A program made the translations under genes and the position numbers. Positions 6,266 through 13,519 of a DNA stretch of 44,808 nucleotides are shown here, one piece after another. This DNA comes from an uncultured Flavobacteriales bacterium (GTDB taxonomy: Bacteria; Bacteroidota; Bacteroidia; Flavobacteriales; Flavobacteriaceae), in the NCBI GenBank assembly GCA_913058295.1, contig CAJXRD010000023.1:1-44808 (forward strand), read 5' to 3'. Under the pieces are notes generated by a model. The model did no database searches and was not told the origin of the DNA. It saw nothing but the letters and a program-made list of their open reading frames with translations. Numbering within the stretch: the first letter of the stretch is position 1; each line of letters opens with the position of its first letter.

Positions 6266-7579
6266 ATGTCTTTATCTGTTTTCAAAAATACGCAATTCTT
6301 ATGGGTAGCATTAACTATACTAACTTGTTTTTCTTGTGGGAGTCAAAATAAAGAAAAAGATGTAGTTCAGCAGGAAAAGATTCCGAAACATACTTCGACT
6401 TCGCTCAGCATAAAAGTTCGGAATGACAAAACCATAATTGTTGGTGCCAATCAAATAGAAAGCTATTTCAGTATTCTTAAGGGCAAAAAAGTGGGGGTTG
6501 TTGCCAATCAGACCAGTGTTGTGGTAGATAGCCTAATGACATTTTTCGAAAACCCAATACAAATAAAAGAAGGAGACAAGAAGGAAGAATATCATTTGGT
6601 AGATTTTTTGGTAGCTCTTAATGTTGATGTTATAAAAGTTTTTGCACCCGAACACGGATTTAGAGGAAAAGCAGATGCTGGAGAATTAGTGAAAGATGGA
6701 GTGGATACAAAAACTGGTTTGCCTATTATTTCCCTATACGGAAAAAACAAAAAGCCATCTAAGGAACAATTAAAAGAAATTGACCTTATGGTTTTCGATA
6801 TTCAAGATGTTGGTGCACGTTTTTACACTTATATTTCTACTCTACATTATATGATGGAAGCCTGTGCCGAAAACAATATCCCATTACTTATCCTTGACCG
6901 TCCTAACCCAAACGGACATTATATAGACGGACCAATTTTGGAAATGCAACATAAGAGTTTTGTAGGGATGCATCCCGTTCCTGTGGTACACGGGATGACT
7001 ATTGGCGAATATGCACAAATGATTAATGGTGAAGGATGGCTAGACAATAATATTAAATGCGATATTACTGTTGTGAAATTAAAAAATTATACGCATCAAT
7101 CTAAATATTCATTACCCATAAAACCATCTCCAAATTTACCTAACGACGTGGCTATTAATCTCTATCCTAGTCTTTGCTTTTTTGAGGGAACTCCTTGGAG
7201 TGCTGGTAGAGGTACAGAAATGCAGTTTCAGATCTTTGGTTCACCAAGCTCCCCATCTGATTACTATCCTTTTACATTTACCCCAAAAGCTAATGAAGGG
7301 GCAAAATACCCTAAGTTTAAAAATGAATTGTGCCACGGAAAAGATTTAAGAGAAACTAAAAGATTAAGTAAACTAAACCTAGAATGGTTGATAGCAGCTT
7401 ATGTAGCTAAGGGAAAACAAAAAGATTTTTTTAATCCCTTTTTCACAAAACTAGCAGGAACTACTAAATTACAAGAACAAATTGAAAAGGGATATACTTA
7501 TCGTGAGATCAGAAAAACCTGGCTGAGAGACTTAGAGAATTACAATAATATGCGACAGGAATATATGTTGTATGATTAA
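6266..7579 (+). CDS. namZ: Exo-beta-N-acetylmuramidase NamZ-like (DUF1343) lipoprotein
   Basis: DUF1343 proteins (GH171) remove N-acetylmuramic acid from the non-reducing end of peptidoglycan fragments. The 437-residue product has a signal with lipobox ending at C24 (CFSC), then family blocks GVVANQTSV (about 74-82), FAPEHGFRG (126-134), FDIQDVGARFYTY (177-189), LDRPNPNGHYIDGP (210-223) and EGTPWSAGRGTE (306-317). These cover the whole domain. Residues about 41-55 between the lipoprotein anchor and the domain are encoded by an inserted dispersed repeat, in frame. It is transcribed away from the LolE-like gene with ten bases between starts, a pairing common in flavobacteria. Confidence 0.9.
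   Translation: MSLSVFKNTQFLWVALTILTCFSCGSQNKEKDVVQQEKIPKHTSTSLSIKVRNDKTIIVGANQIESYFSILKGKKVGVVANQTSVVVDSLMTFFENPIQIKEGDKKEEYHLVDFLVALNVDVIKVFAPEHGFRGKADAGELVKDGVDTKTGLPIISLYGKNKKPSKEQLKEIDLMVFDIQDVGARFYTYISTLHYMMEACAENNIPLLILDRPNPNGHYIDGPILEMQHKSFVGMHPVPVVHGMTIGEYAQMINGEGWLDNNIKCDITVVKLKNYTHQSKYSLPIKPSPNLPNDVAINLYPSLCFFEGTPWSAGRGTEMQFQIFGSPSSPSDYYPFTFTPKANEGAKYPKFKNELCHGKDLRETKRLSKLNLEWLIAAYVAKGKQKDFFNPFFTKLAGTTKLQEQIEKGYTYREIRKTWLRDLENYNNMRQEYMLYD
6388..6430. repeat. Dispersed repeat lying in frame inside namZ
   Basis: The bases atacttcgacttcgctcagc, followed by ataaaag and ttcggaatgac, match the 'TTCGACTxxGCTCAGCA' repeat at 19671-19690 in intergenic DNA. Here the element is read through as HTSTSLSIKVRNDK (residues 42-55), in the flexible linker behind the lipidated cysteine, where an insertion is likely harmless. 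Confidence 0.65.
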
Positions 7580-7584
7580 TTAAT

Positions 7585-8133
7585 TCATCCTCCTCCTCTT
7601 CTAAATTTTTCTTGTGGTTTCCCTCCTTTTTCAGAATATTGAATGGGCAATCGCTTTTTTAATTCTTCCACAATATTAAATGCTGCAGGGCAAATAGCTA
7701 CATTTTCTAGAGTAAGTGCAGAAATTTGTTGGAATTTTCTTCTATTGGTATGGGGAAATTCCCGACAAGCTTTTGGTCGAACATTATAAATACTACATTC
7801 ATTATCGAATCCTAAAAAAACACAGGGTGCAGATTTAAATGAAAGTTCATTATCCTCTCCTACTTCCAGATATTCTTCTATAAACTTTTGCTCCTTAAGT
7901 TTTAAATGTTTGGCAATTCGAGAAACATCTTGGTCATTTAACCATGGCACAGTAGTCTTACAACAATTGCCACAAGTTAAACAATCGGTTTTTTCAAACT
8001 CATTATCATGTAACTCCACCATCAAGGAATCCAAATGTCTTGGCGGCTTTTTTTTAAGTTTTTTAAATAATTTTATATTCTCGTTATGTTTATCTTTGGC
8101 CTTCTTTGGAAGCTGTTCTAGTATTTTTTCCAT
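7585..8133 (-). CDS. YkgJ-family cysteine cluster protein
   Basis: The 182-residue protein carries the Fe/Zn-binding CxxCxxCC motif (CLTCGNCC, C51, C54, C57, C58). A second cysteine group follows: C at SAPCVFLG, then NECSIYNVRPKACREFPH. This is the UPF0153/YkgJ pattern thought to bind metal or a metal cluster; the true role is not known. A lysine-rich N-terminus and a glycine-arginine tail (FRRGGG) flank the domain. It converges on namZ with five bases between the stops. The minus-strand box TACTTTTG only five bases before the ATG suggests a very short or absent leader. Confidence 0.88.
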   Translation of the reverse strand: MEKILEQLPKKAKDKHNENIKLFKKLKKKPPRHLDSLMVELHDNEFEKTDCLTCGNCCKTTVPWLNDQDVSRIAKHLKLKEQKFIEEYLEVGEDNELSFKSAPCVFLGFDNECSIYNVRPKACREFPHTNRRKFQQISALTLENVAICPAAFNIVEELKKRLPIQYSEKGGKPQEKFRRGGG

Positions 8134-8138
8134 AGAGC

Positions 8139-8146
8139 CAAAAGTA
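8139..8146 (-). promoter_or_regulatory. -7 box of the YkgJ-like gene
   Basis: Minus strand TACTTTTG is a full consensus match, five bases upstream of the ATG at 8133. Transcription would begin at or next to the start codon, giving a leaderless or near-leaderless mRNA. No clear TTG -33 element is seen. Confidence 0.4.
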
Positions 8147-8164
8147 GTTAAAATTAACCTAGTA

Positions 8165-8320
8165 CTCTTCGATACTCTAGATTTACATCCAGAACTCAGA
8201 GCACTATAAAAAGCTTGCCGAGTATCCCGATTTTTTCGGGATATATCGAAGAGATAAAAAAAATAATTTTATTGATAAAATCTCTTCGATACGATTTTAA
8301 AAAAATCACTCAGGGGATAA
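8165..8320. repeat. Cluster of dispersed inverted repeats
   Basis: A 12-base inverted repeat tatcgaagagat (8244-8255) and atctcttcgata (8280-8291) encloses an AT-rich loop. A second hairpin, atcccga/tcgggat, lies at 8224-8242. Outer blocks ctcttcgatactc (8165-8177), gaactcagagcac (8192-8204) and tcactcagggg (8307-8317) match the 'cttcgata ... ctcag' style of the repeat at 19663-19705. The cluster fills the gap between the YkgJ-like and methyltransferase genes and may act as a bidirectional structure or be inert repeat DNA. Confidence 0.6.
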
Positions 8321-8330
8321 TAATAAAAAT

Positions 8331-9032
8331 ATGACTGATATAATTGGAGAAGCTTTATTAGATTATCAAAACGGAAATTACAGCGAAGATATCCTTACCG
8401 AAACGAATATTAGTGAGGAAGATGTATTACCGATTCCTTACCTTTTTAGGGATTATTCCGAAATGTCTTCCACAGAAACCAAAGCACTTGAACTATCAAA
8501 AGGAAAAGTTTTAAATGTAGGTTGTGGCGCTGGCATTCATGCCTTATACCTACAAGAAAAAGGATTGGATATAATGGCAATAGACAGCTCAAAAGGCGCT
8601 ATTGAAGTTTGCAAATTAAGAGGTCTAAACAATGCTGTACATTTAGACTTATTAGAACTGAAAGGAGAAACTTTTGACACTATTTTGTTACTTTCGAATG
8701 GTACCGGAATTTTTCAGGAAATTGAGCAAATAGACCAATATCTTCAACATTTAAAAACCTTATTAAAGCCAAATGGCCAAATACTTATAGATTCTAGCGA
8801 TTTACAATATATGTATGATTCTACAGAAGAAGGTGCAATTTTAGTGCCTAGCAATCGTTATTACGGAGAGTTAGAGTTTATTATGAAATATAAAAACAAT
8901 TCTAGTGCCCCCTTTAAATGGTTATATTTAGATGAAACCATTTTTGAGAATGCTACCGCTAATTGTGGCTTAAAATTTAAAGTAATCGAAAGAGGAGAAA
9001 ACTTTGATTATTTAGCAAAGATTTATATTTAA
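8331..9032 (+). CDS. Class I SAM-dependent methyltransferase
   Basis: The 233-residue protein has a Rossmann methyltransferase core: motif I VLNVGCGAGIHALYL (60-74), the acidic end of strand 2 in IMAIDSS (80-86), and a motif IV region TILLLSNGTGIF (about 117-128). The substrate is unknown; many flavobacterial homologues are annotated only by fold. The short N-terminal part (1-50, rich in acidic residues) may be a cap. ATG start after the dispersed repeat cluster; the HExxH lipoprotein gene follows 23 bases on and may share the transcript. Confidence 0.85.
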   Translation: MTDIIGEALLDYQNGNYSEDILTETNISEEDVLPIPYLFRDYSEMSSTETKALELSKGKVLNVGCGAGIHALYLQEKGLDIMAIDSSKGAIEVCKLRGLNNAVHLDLLELKGETFDTILLLSNGTGIFQEIEQIDQYLQHLKTLLKPNGQILIDSSDLQYMYDSTEEGAILVPSNRYYGELEFIMKYKNNSSAPFKWLYLDETIFENATANCGLKFKVIERGENFDYLAKIYI

Positions 9033-9055
9033 AACCAATTTGCAAAGAAACATAG

Positions 9056-9817
9056 ATGATGAAACTTAATTATTTTATTTTCCTTTATTCCTTTTTATTC
9101 CTTTTATCCTGTAGTAGTGATGATTCAAATAATAATGCAAATAATTTAAGAGCAGAAAATGTAAAATCCTTAGGAGTTTCTGCAGCAGATTTACTTTCCA
9201 ACAACACCTATTCTAGTTTAACTGTTGAGTTTGCTTTTGCTAAAGGATTCAGACCAAGCCAAGAAACTATTGATGCTTTTAGAGTTTTTCTTGAAGAAAG
9301 AATAAACAAACCTGGCGGTATCGTATTTGTAGAAACTGAAATTATCACTCCTTTTGTAGACACTCAATCTATTTCAGAAATAAGAGAAATTGAAGCAGAA
9401 CAAAGAAATCATTATACCGTGGAAGATGACATTGCTGTATTCATTTATTTTACACACGCGAAATCTGAAGGGGATACAGAAGTTACAAAAACACTAGGAA
9501 CTGCATATTATAATACTTCTTTAGTGGTTTATGAACAAACCCTAAGAGACTTAAATATTTCACAAGGATATGATCTATTTATATTAGAAGAAACCACCAT
9601 ACAACATGAGTTTAGTCACTTATTAGGACTTGTAAACCTTCGTAATGATGATATTCATGGCAATCATGAAGATACTGCTCATGGCAATCATTGTATTATT
9701 GAAGATTGCTTAATGTATTACACCAGCAATAATTTCTCTTCTTTTAGAAACAGAAATAGTGTGCCGATCCTAGATCCTCTTTGCATTGAAGATTTACAGG
9801 CTAAGGGAGGGAAATAA
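9056..9817 (+). CDS. HExxH zinc metalloprotease-like lipoprotein
   Basis: The 253-residue product has a lipoprotein signal (LFLLSC, lipidated C19) and a Ser/Asp/Asn-rich linker (20-30). A metzincin-like zinc site follows: HEFSHLLGLVN (H184, E185, H188, G191). Further on, CLMYY (M220) resembles a Met-turn and lies close to the motif, with H209 or H212 as possible third ligands. Cysteines at 213 and 218 could form a disulfide. It is probably an exported, membrane-anchored peptidase; substrates are unknown. Two ATGs stand at the start (MMK). It follows the methyltransferase gene closely. Confidence 0.78.
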   Translation: MMKLNYFIFLYSFLFLLSCSSDDSNNNANNLRAENVKSLGVSAADLLSNNTYSSLTVEFAFAKGFRPSQETIDAFRVFLEERINKPGGIVFVETEIITPFVDTQSISEIREIEAEQRNHYTVEDDIAVFIYFTHAKSEGDTEVTKTLGTAYYNTSLVVYEQTLRDLNISQGYDLFILEETTIQHEFSHLLGLVNLRNDDIHGNHEDTAHGNHCIIEDCLMYYTSNNFSSFRNRNSVPILDPLCIEDLQAKGGK

Positions 9818-9824
9818 TTATTTT

Positions 9825-10499
9825 TTACTTTTTATTAATTATCCGCAAAGCTTCTCTCCTACTTAAATTTTCAAGTGGAGTATTCTTTGAAAAATCAACA
9901 ACCCATTCTGGATTAAATTTTCCATATTGTCGCAAGCTCCAACCAATTGCTTTGTTTATAAAAAACTCTTTAGAGCCAAGTAATGAATTTATGGAATAAC
10001 TTAATAAAATAGTATCTACTTCATTCTTATACTTCAATTGAAAAAGTAATGCCGAACGCTGTAACCAAATGTTTTTAGAAGCAATCCATTTTTTTACATA
10101 GATTTCTCTTTGCTCTGGAAACTTTATAAAATATGGACCCAAAATATTAGTCGCTAAAAAATCTACAGTATCCCACCAAGACTTATGTATAATTAAATAT
10201 TCCATTAGTACTATGTCTGTAATTTCAAATTGTCCCTTATATTTTTGAAACAATTCTTGGGCAAAATATTGAAACTCTCGCCCTTGTTCTTGCCAAAGTG
10301 CCTTTAGATCTTTATCAAGATTATCCTTTGGAGGTAAATGTTTGCTTATTAAAAAAGGTTTTTGAATTTCTTTACGTATGGGAGATGTGATCCCTAAAAA
10401 TTCAAATTTATTTTTCATATAGGCTTTTTGTCCAAAGGCGATTTTTGGGTTTTTATTTTTATAAAATTCTTCCCTTATATTTTTTAAATAGACTGTCAT
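9825..10499 (-). CDS. AlkD-like DNA alkylation repair glycosylase
   Basis: AlkD enzymes excise alkylated bases with a HEAT-like repeat scaffold. This 224-residue protein has the family length, and the catalytic residues known from Bacillus cereus AlkD fall at the same numbers here: W109 and D113 in HKSWWDTVDF, R148 in WLQRSA, and W187 in KAIGWSLRQYGK. That makes an active glycosylase likely. It faces the HExxH gene tail to tail with seven bases between. The start is ATG. Confidence 0.9.
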   Translation of the reverse strand: MTVYLKNIREEFYKNKNPKIAFGQKAYMKNKFEFLGITSPIRKEIQKPFLISKHLPPKDNLDKDLKALWQEQGREFQYFAQELFQKYKGQFEITDIVLMEYLIIHKSWWDTVDFLATNILGPYFIKFPEQREIYVKKWIASKNIWLQRSALLFQLKYKNEVDTILLSYSINSLLGSKEFFINKAIGWSLRQYGKFNPEWVVDFSKNTPLENLSRREALRIINKK

Positions 10500-10605
10500 T
10501 GTTTTAACATATTGATTCTTATAATTAAGATAATTTTATCTTTTTCTTTGCAGAATTGAGTGAAAATTAGTAACTTGTATATGTTTTACAATTTAATCTT
10601 ATATC

Positions 10606-11760
10606 ATGAAAAAATCAAATTCATTCACCCTTAGAATCCTTAGTAGATATATCCTTCTTTTTATATTTTCAATTTCACTATTAGCCTGTAATAATAATGC
10701 TTCTGAAATTAAAACAGAGACCAAAAAAGAAGAGGCTCCTAAAGCAACAGAAATTCTATGGCAAATAAATGCCATTCATCCAGATGGCAAAACAATGGCG
10801 ATAAAAGCCATTGACAAAGAAGGAAATCAATACGATGTAAAAGCAATACAAGATTCAGATCAACATAGTTTTTTGGATATTAAGGCAATCGTTGGTGAAA
10901 AAAAATTACCTATTAAGATGTTGGTTAGTGAAGACCAGTTTGCTCCAGTAAAAGCTATTGATAGAGGTGGCATTTCCTATGATATAAAAGCAATCACCGA
11001 AGATGGAGAGAAATTAGATGTAAAAGGAATTACTCAATTTGGAACCGTTGTAAGTTTAAAAGCGATTAATAAAAAAGGGAAGTTTTACGGTGTAAAAGCA
11101 ATTTCTCCAACTGGGGAGTTAAATGATGTCCAAGGAATTAAAATTAATGTCAAAGAAAAAGAAATGACACTTAACGGTTTCAATGTTTTTGCACATATAA
11201 AAGCCATGCATCAATCTTCAAATAAACTTGTCGAAGCTCCAAAAAAACCAAAAAAGAAAGGAAAAAAGAAAAAGAAAATTGAAGAGAAGAAAAGTATTAT
11301 TTGGAATATAAAGGCAGTCACTTTAGAAGGTGAAAATTTAGATGTAAAAGCGATAGATACTTTAGGAAATAAATTCGATCTAAAAGCAATTCAAGATTCA
11401 GATCAATATAGTTTTATGAATATAAAAGCATTAGTAGATGGCGATGAATTACCAGTTAAAGTATTGGTAAGTGAAGACACCTATTCCCCTGTAAAAGCTA
11501 TTTCAAGAAATGGTAATGTATACGATATAAAAGCAATTAGTTCAGACGGCACTATTATAGACATAAAAGGTATTGGCCGTTCTGGTGGTATTGTAGATAT
11601 TAAAGCAATAACCGAGAGTGGCGAATTCTATGGCATCAAAGCTTTCTCTCCAGACGGTAAATTAAATGATGTAAAAGGCATTAAGATTTTTGATAGAGAG
11701 AAAGAAATGAATATTAGAGGCAATAAAGTCTTTGCACATGTGAAAGCAATTACGCAATAG
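10606..11760 (+). CDS. Lipoprotein of two VKAI-repeat domains, function unknown
   Basis: I do not recognise a function. The 384-residue product has a lipoprotein signal (SISLLAC, lipidated C28). Two homologous halves follow, residues 50-202 and 231-384, joined by a lysine-rich linker (KKPKKKGKKKKK at 213-224). Each half is a run of about ten to twelve units of roughly 12 residues, of the form D-[IV]-K-A-[IV]-x3-G-x3, such as DIKAISSDGTII. The two halves align unit by unit, including the odd unit QDSDQxSF and the closing KEKEM...VFAHxKA. The pattern predicts short beta strands in a solenoid, propeller or barrel. The gene stands alone; a bidirectional terminator follows. Confidence 0.85.
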   Translation: MKKSNSFTLRILSRYILLFIFSISLLACNNNASEIKTETKKEEAPKATEILWQINAIHPDGKTMAIKAIDKEGNQYDVKAIQDSDQHSFLDIKAIVGEKKLPIKMLVSEDQFAPVKAIDRGGISYDIKAITEDGEKLDVKGITQFGTVVSLKAINKKGKFYGVKAISPTGELNDVQGIKINVKEKEMTLNGFNVFAHIKAMHQSSNKLVEAPKKPKKKGKKKKKIEEKKSIIWNIKAVTLEGENLDVKAIDTLGNKFDLKAIQDSDQYSFMNIKALVDGDELPVKVLVSEDTYSPVKAISRNGNVYDIKAISSDGTIIDIKGIGRSGGIVDIKAITESGEFYGIKAFSPDGKLNDVKGIKIFDREKEMNIRGNKVFAHVKAITQ

Positions 11761-11780
11761 ATTAACTATAACAATGTAAT

Positions 11781-11816
11781 AAAGGGTTGGATTTTTTAAT
11801 TAAGATCCGACCCTTT
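11781..11816. terminator. Bidirectional terminator between convergent genes
   Basis: Stem aaagggttggat (11781-11792) with atccgaccctttt (11805-11817), one G-U pair, flanked by T tracts usable in the plus direction (tttt after the stem) and A-rich sequence before it. It overlaps the last codons of the amidohydrolase gene, so both convergent transcripts would end here. Confidence 0.7.
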
Positions 11817-13439
11817 TTCATATACTTTATCTCCATTAATAAAAGTAGCATTTACTAATAAATTAGGAATCTCTTCCTCTGAAATAGTCATAATATCTTT
11901 TTCTAAAACCGTAAAATCTGCAAATTTCCCAACTTCTATAGATCCTTTTTCATTCTCTTCAAAATTGGAATAGGCTGCCCAAATAGTCATTCCCTTTAAG
12001 GTTTCTTCTCTGCTAAGAGATTCCTCCATTCGATATCCCTCTTCCGGATAATTTTTTAAATCTTTTCTTGCTGTAGCGGAATAAAAAGTATGCATTGGGT
12101 TCACTCTTTCTATAGGGAAGTCAGTACCCAAAGCAATCATCCCTGCACTTTTTAATAAAGATTTATATGCATAAGCACCTTTAATTCGTTCCCCTCCTAC
12201 TCTATCTTCTGCCCAATACATATCACTGGTTGCATGGGTGGGTTGTACCGAAGGAATGATATTCTTTGAAAAATAATCCATATCTAAAGGTGTAATTATT
12301 TGCACATGTTCAATACGCCAACGCATATCTTTATTCTCATTTATCAAAGGTTTATACGCTCTCAATACTGAAATATTTGCTGAATCCCCTATCGCATGAG
12401 TATTCATTTGATAACCCGCTTTTGCAATCCGTTTTGCTAAAGTAGACAACTTATATCTAGGCGTTATCATTGCACCAAAATGATTTTCTTTATCACTATA
12501 TTCTTTCCGAAGTGCAGCTCCTCTAGATCCTAATGCACCATCTGCATACACTTTTACGGATCGTACGTTTAGTCGATCTGTTTTTACTATTCCATTATTT
12601 AAATAATAGTTTAAGTTTTCTTCCGTATTACTCACCATTGCATACACACGAATAGTCAATTCTCCTGTTTGCTGAAGACTATCGATTAACTCAATAACCT
12701 CTCTATCTAAACCCGCATCATCTACTGTAGTAAGACCAAGTTCTAGACAAACTTTTTCAGCTGCTTTTAAAGCTTGAACTTTATGTTTTTTTGAAGACTT
12801 AGGAATTGAAACATTAATTAAATTCATAGGGCTGTCAATCAAAACCCCAGTTAATTCCCCATTATTTAAAACTATTTCCCCACCTTCGGTTTTTGTATCA
12901 TTAGTGATCCCTGCCAATTCTAATGCCTTAGAATTTGCTAAATAAGCATGACCATCTATTCTTTTAAGAGCTACAGGAGTATCTGGAAAAAGTTCATCCA
13001 ACCTTTCTTTTGTTGGAAATTCTTTCACTTCCCAATCGTTTTGATCCCATCCTCTACCTTCTATATAATCCAAATTTCTTTCTTCTTGAAAAGCAACCAC
13101 TCGTTCCAATACTTCTTCAAAACTATTGGTACCTTTTAAATCTACGTTTTGAAGAAATAAACCCAAATTATACAAATGCGCATGGGCATCTATTAATCCA
13201 GGGACTATGGTTTTACCTTGCGCATCAAAAGTATTAGTAGAAGAATATTTAGCTTCAAGTGTCTCTGAATCTCCTATTTCAATAATTTTACCCTCATTTA
13301 CTACAAATGCAGATCCTTTATCAAAAGTGGCATTTACCGTATAAATATTCGCGTTTTTAACGATTAAGTCTGCGGCTTTTTTTTCTGAAGAACAAGAAAA
13401 TAATACTAGAGTTATAAGGCAATAGAATAAATTTTTCAT
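11796..13439 (-). CDS. YtcJ-like metal-dependent amidohydrolase lipoprotein
   Basis: The 547-residue product has a lipoprotein signal (LVLFSC, C16) and an amidohydrolase domain: DAHAHLYNLG carries the first histidine pair, then a GHAYLANSKALE block, a late MNTHAIGDSAN, and GTDFPIE with the final metal-binding Asp. This is the YtcJ/NfdA group (amidohydrolase 3), which acts on unknown amide or imide bonds. The lipid anchor places it on the outer or inner membrane facing the periplasm, as is common in Bacteroidota. The 3' end lies within the terminator shared with the VKAI gene. Confidence 0.87.
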   Translation of the reverse strand: MKNLFYCLITLVLFSCSSEKKAADLIVKNANIYTVNATFDKGSAFVVNEGKIIEIGDSETLEAKYSSTNTFDAQGKTIVPGLIDAHAHLYNLGLFLQNVDLKGTNSFEEVLERVVAFQEERNLDYIEGRGWDQNDWEVKEFPTKERLDELFPDTPVALKRIDGHAYLANSKALELAGITNDTKTEGGEIVLNNGELTGVLIDSPMNLINVSIPKSSKKHKVQALKAAEKVCLELGLTTVDDAGLDREVIELIDSLQQTGELTIRVYAMVSNTEENLNYYLNNGIVKTDRLNVRSVKVYADGALGSRGAALRKEYSDKENHFGAMITPRYKLSTLAKRIAKAGYQMNTHAIGDSANISVLRAYKPLINENKDMRWRIEHVQIITPLDMDYFSKNIIPSVQPTHATSDMYWAEDRVGGERIKGAYAYKSLLKSAGMIALGTDFPIERVNPMHTFYSATARKDLKNYPEEGYRMEESLSREETLKGMTIWAAYSNFEENEKGSIEVGKFADFTVLEKDIMTISEEEIPNLLVNATFINGDKVYEKGSDLN

Positions 13440-13519
13440 TTTTATGAATTAAATATAACTTAGTAAAAATAGATAAACTTTTGTTTGTATTCTGAAACTA
13501 CTCATGTGAAAGAAATTTG

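Noticed and set aside
10606-11760. VKAI repeats as a DNA-level tandem repeat or CRISPR-like array
   Set aside because: The repeat is at protein level in one frame with varied codons; DNA units are not identical and there are no spacers.
12948-13237. Plus-strand frames inside the amidohydrolase gene
   Set aside because: They are shadows of a well-supported gene on the other strand and encode no domain.
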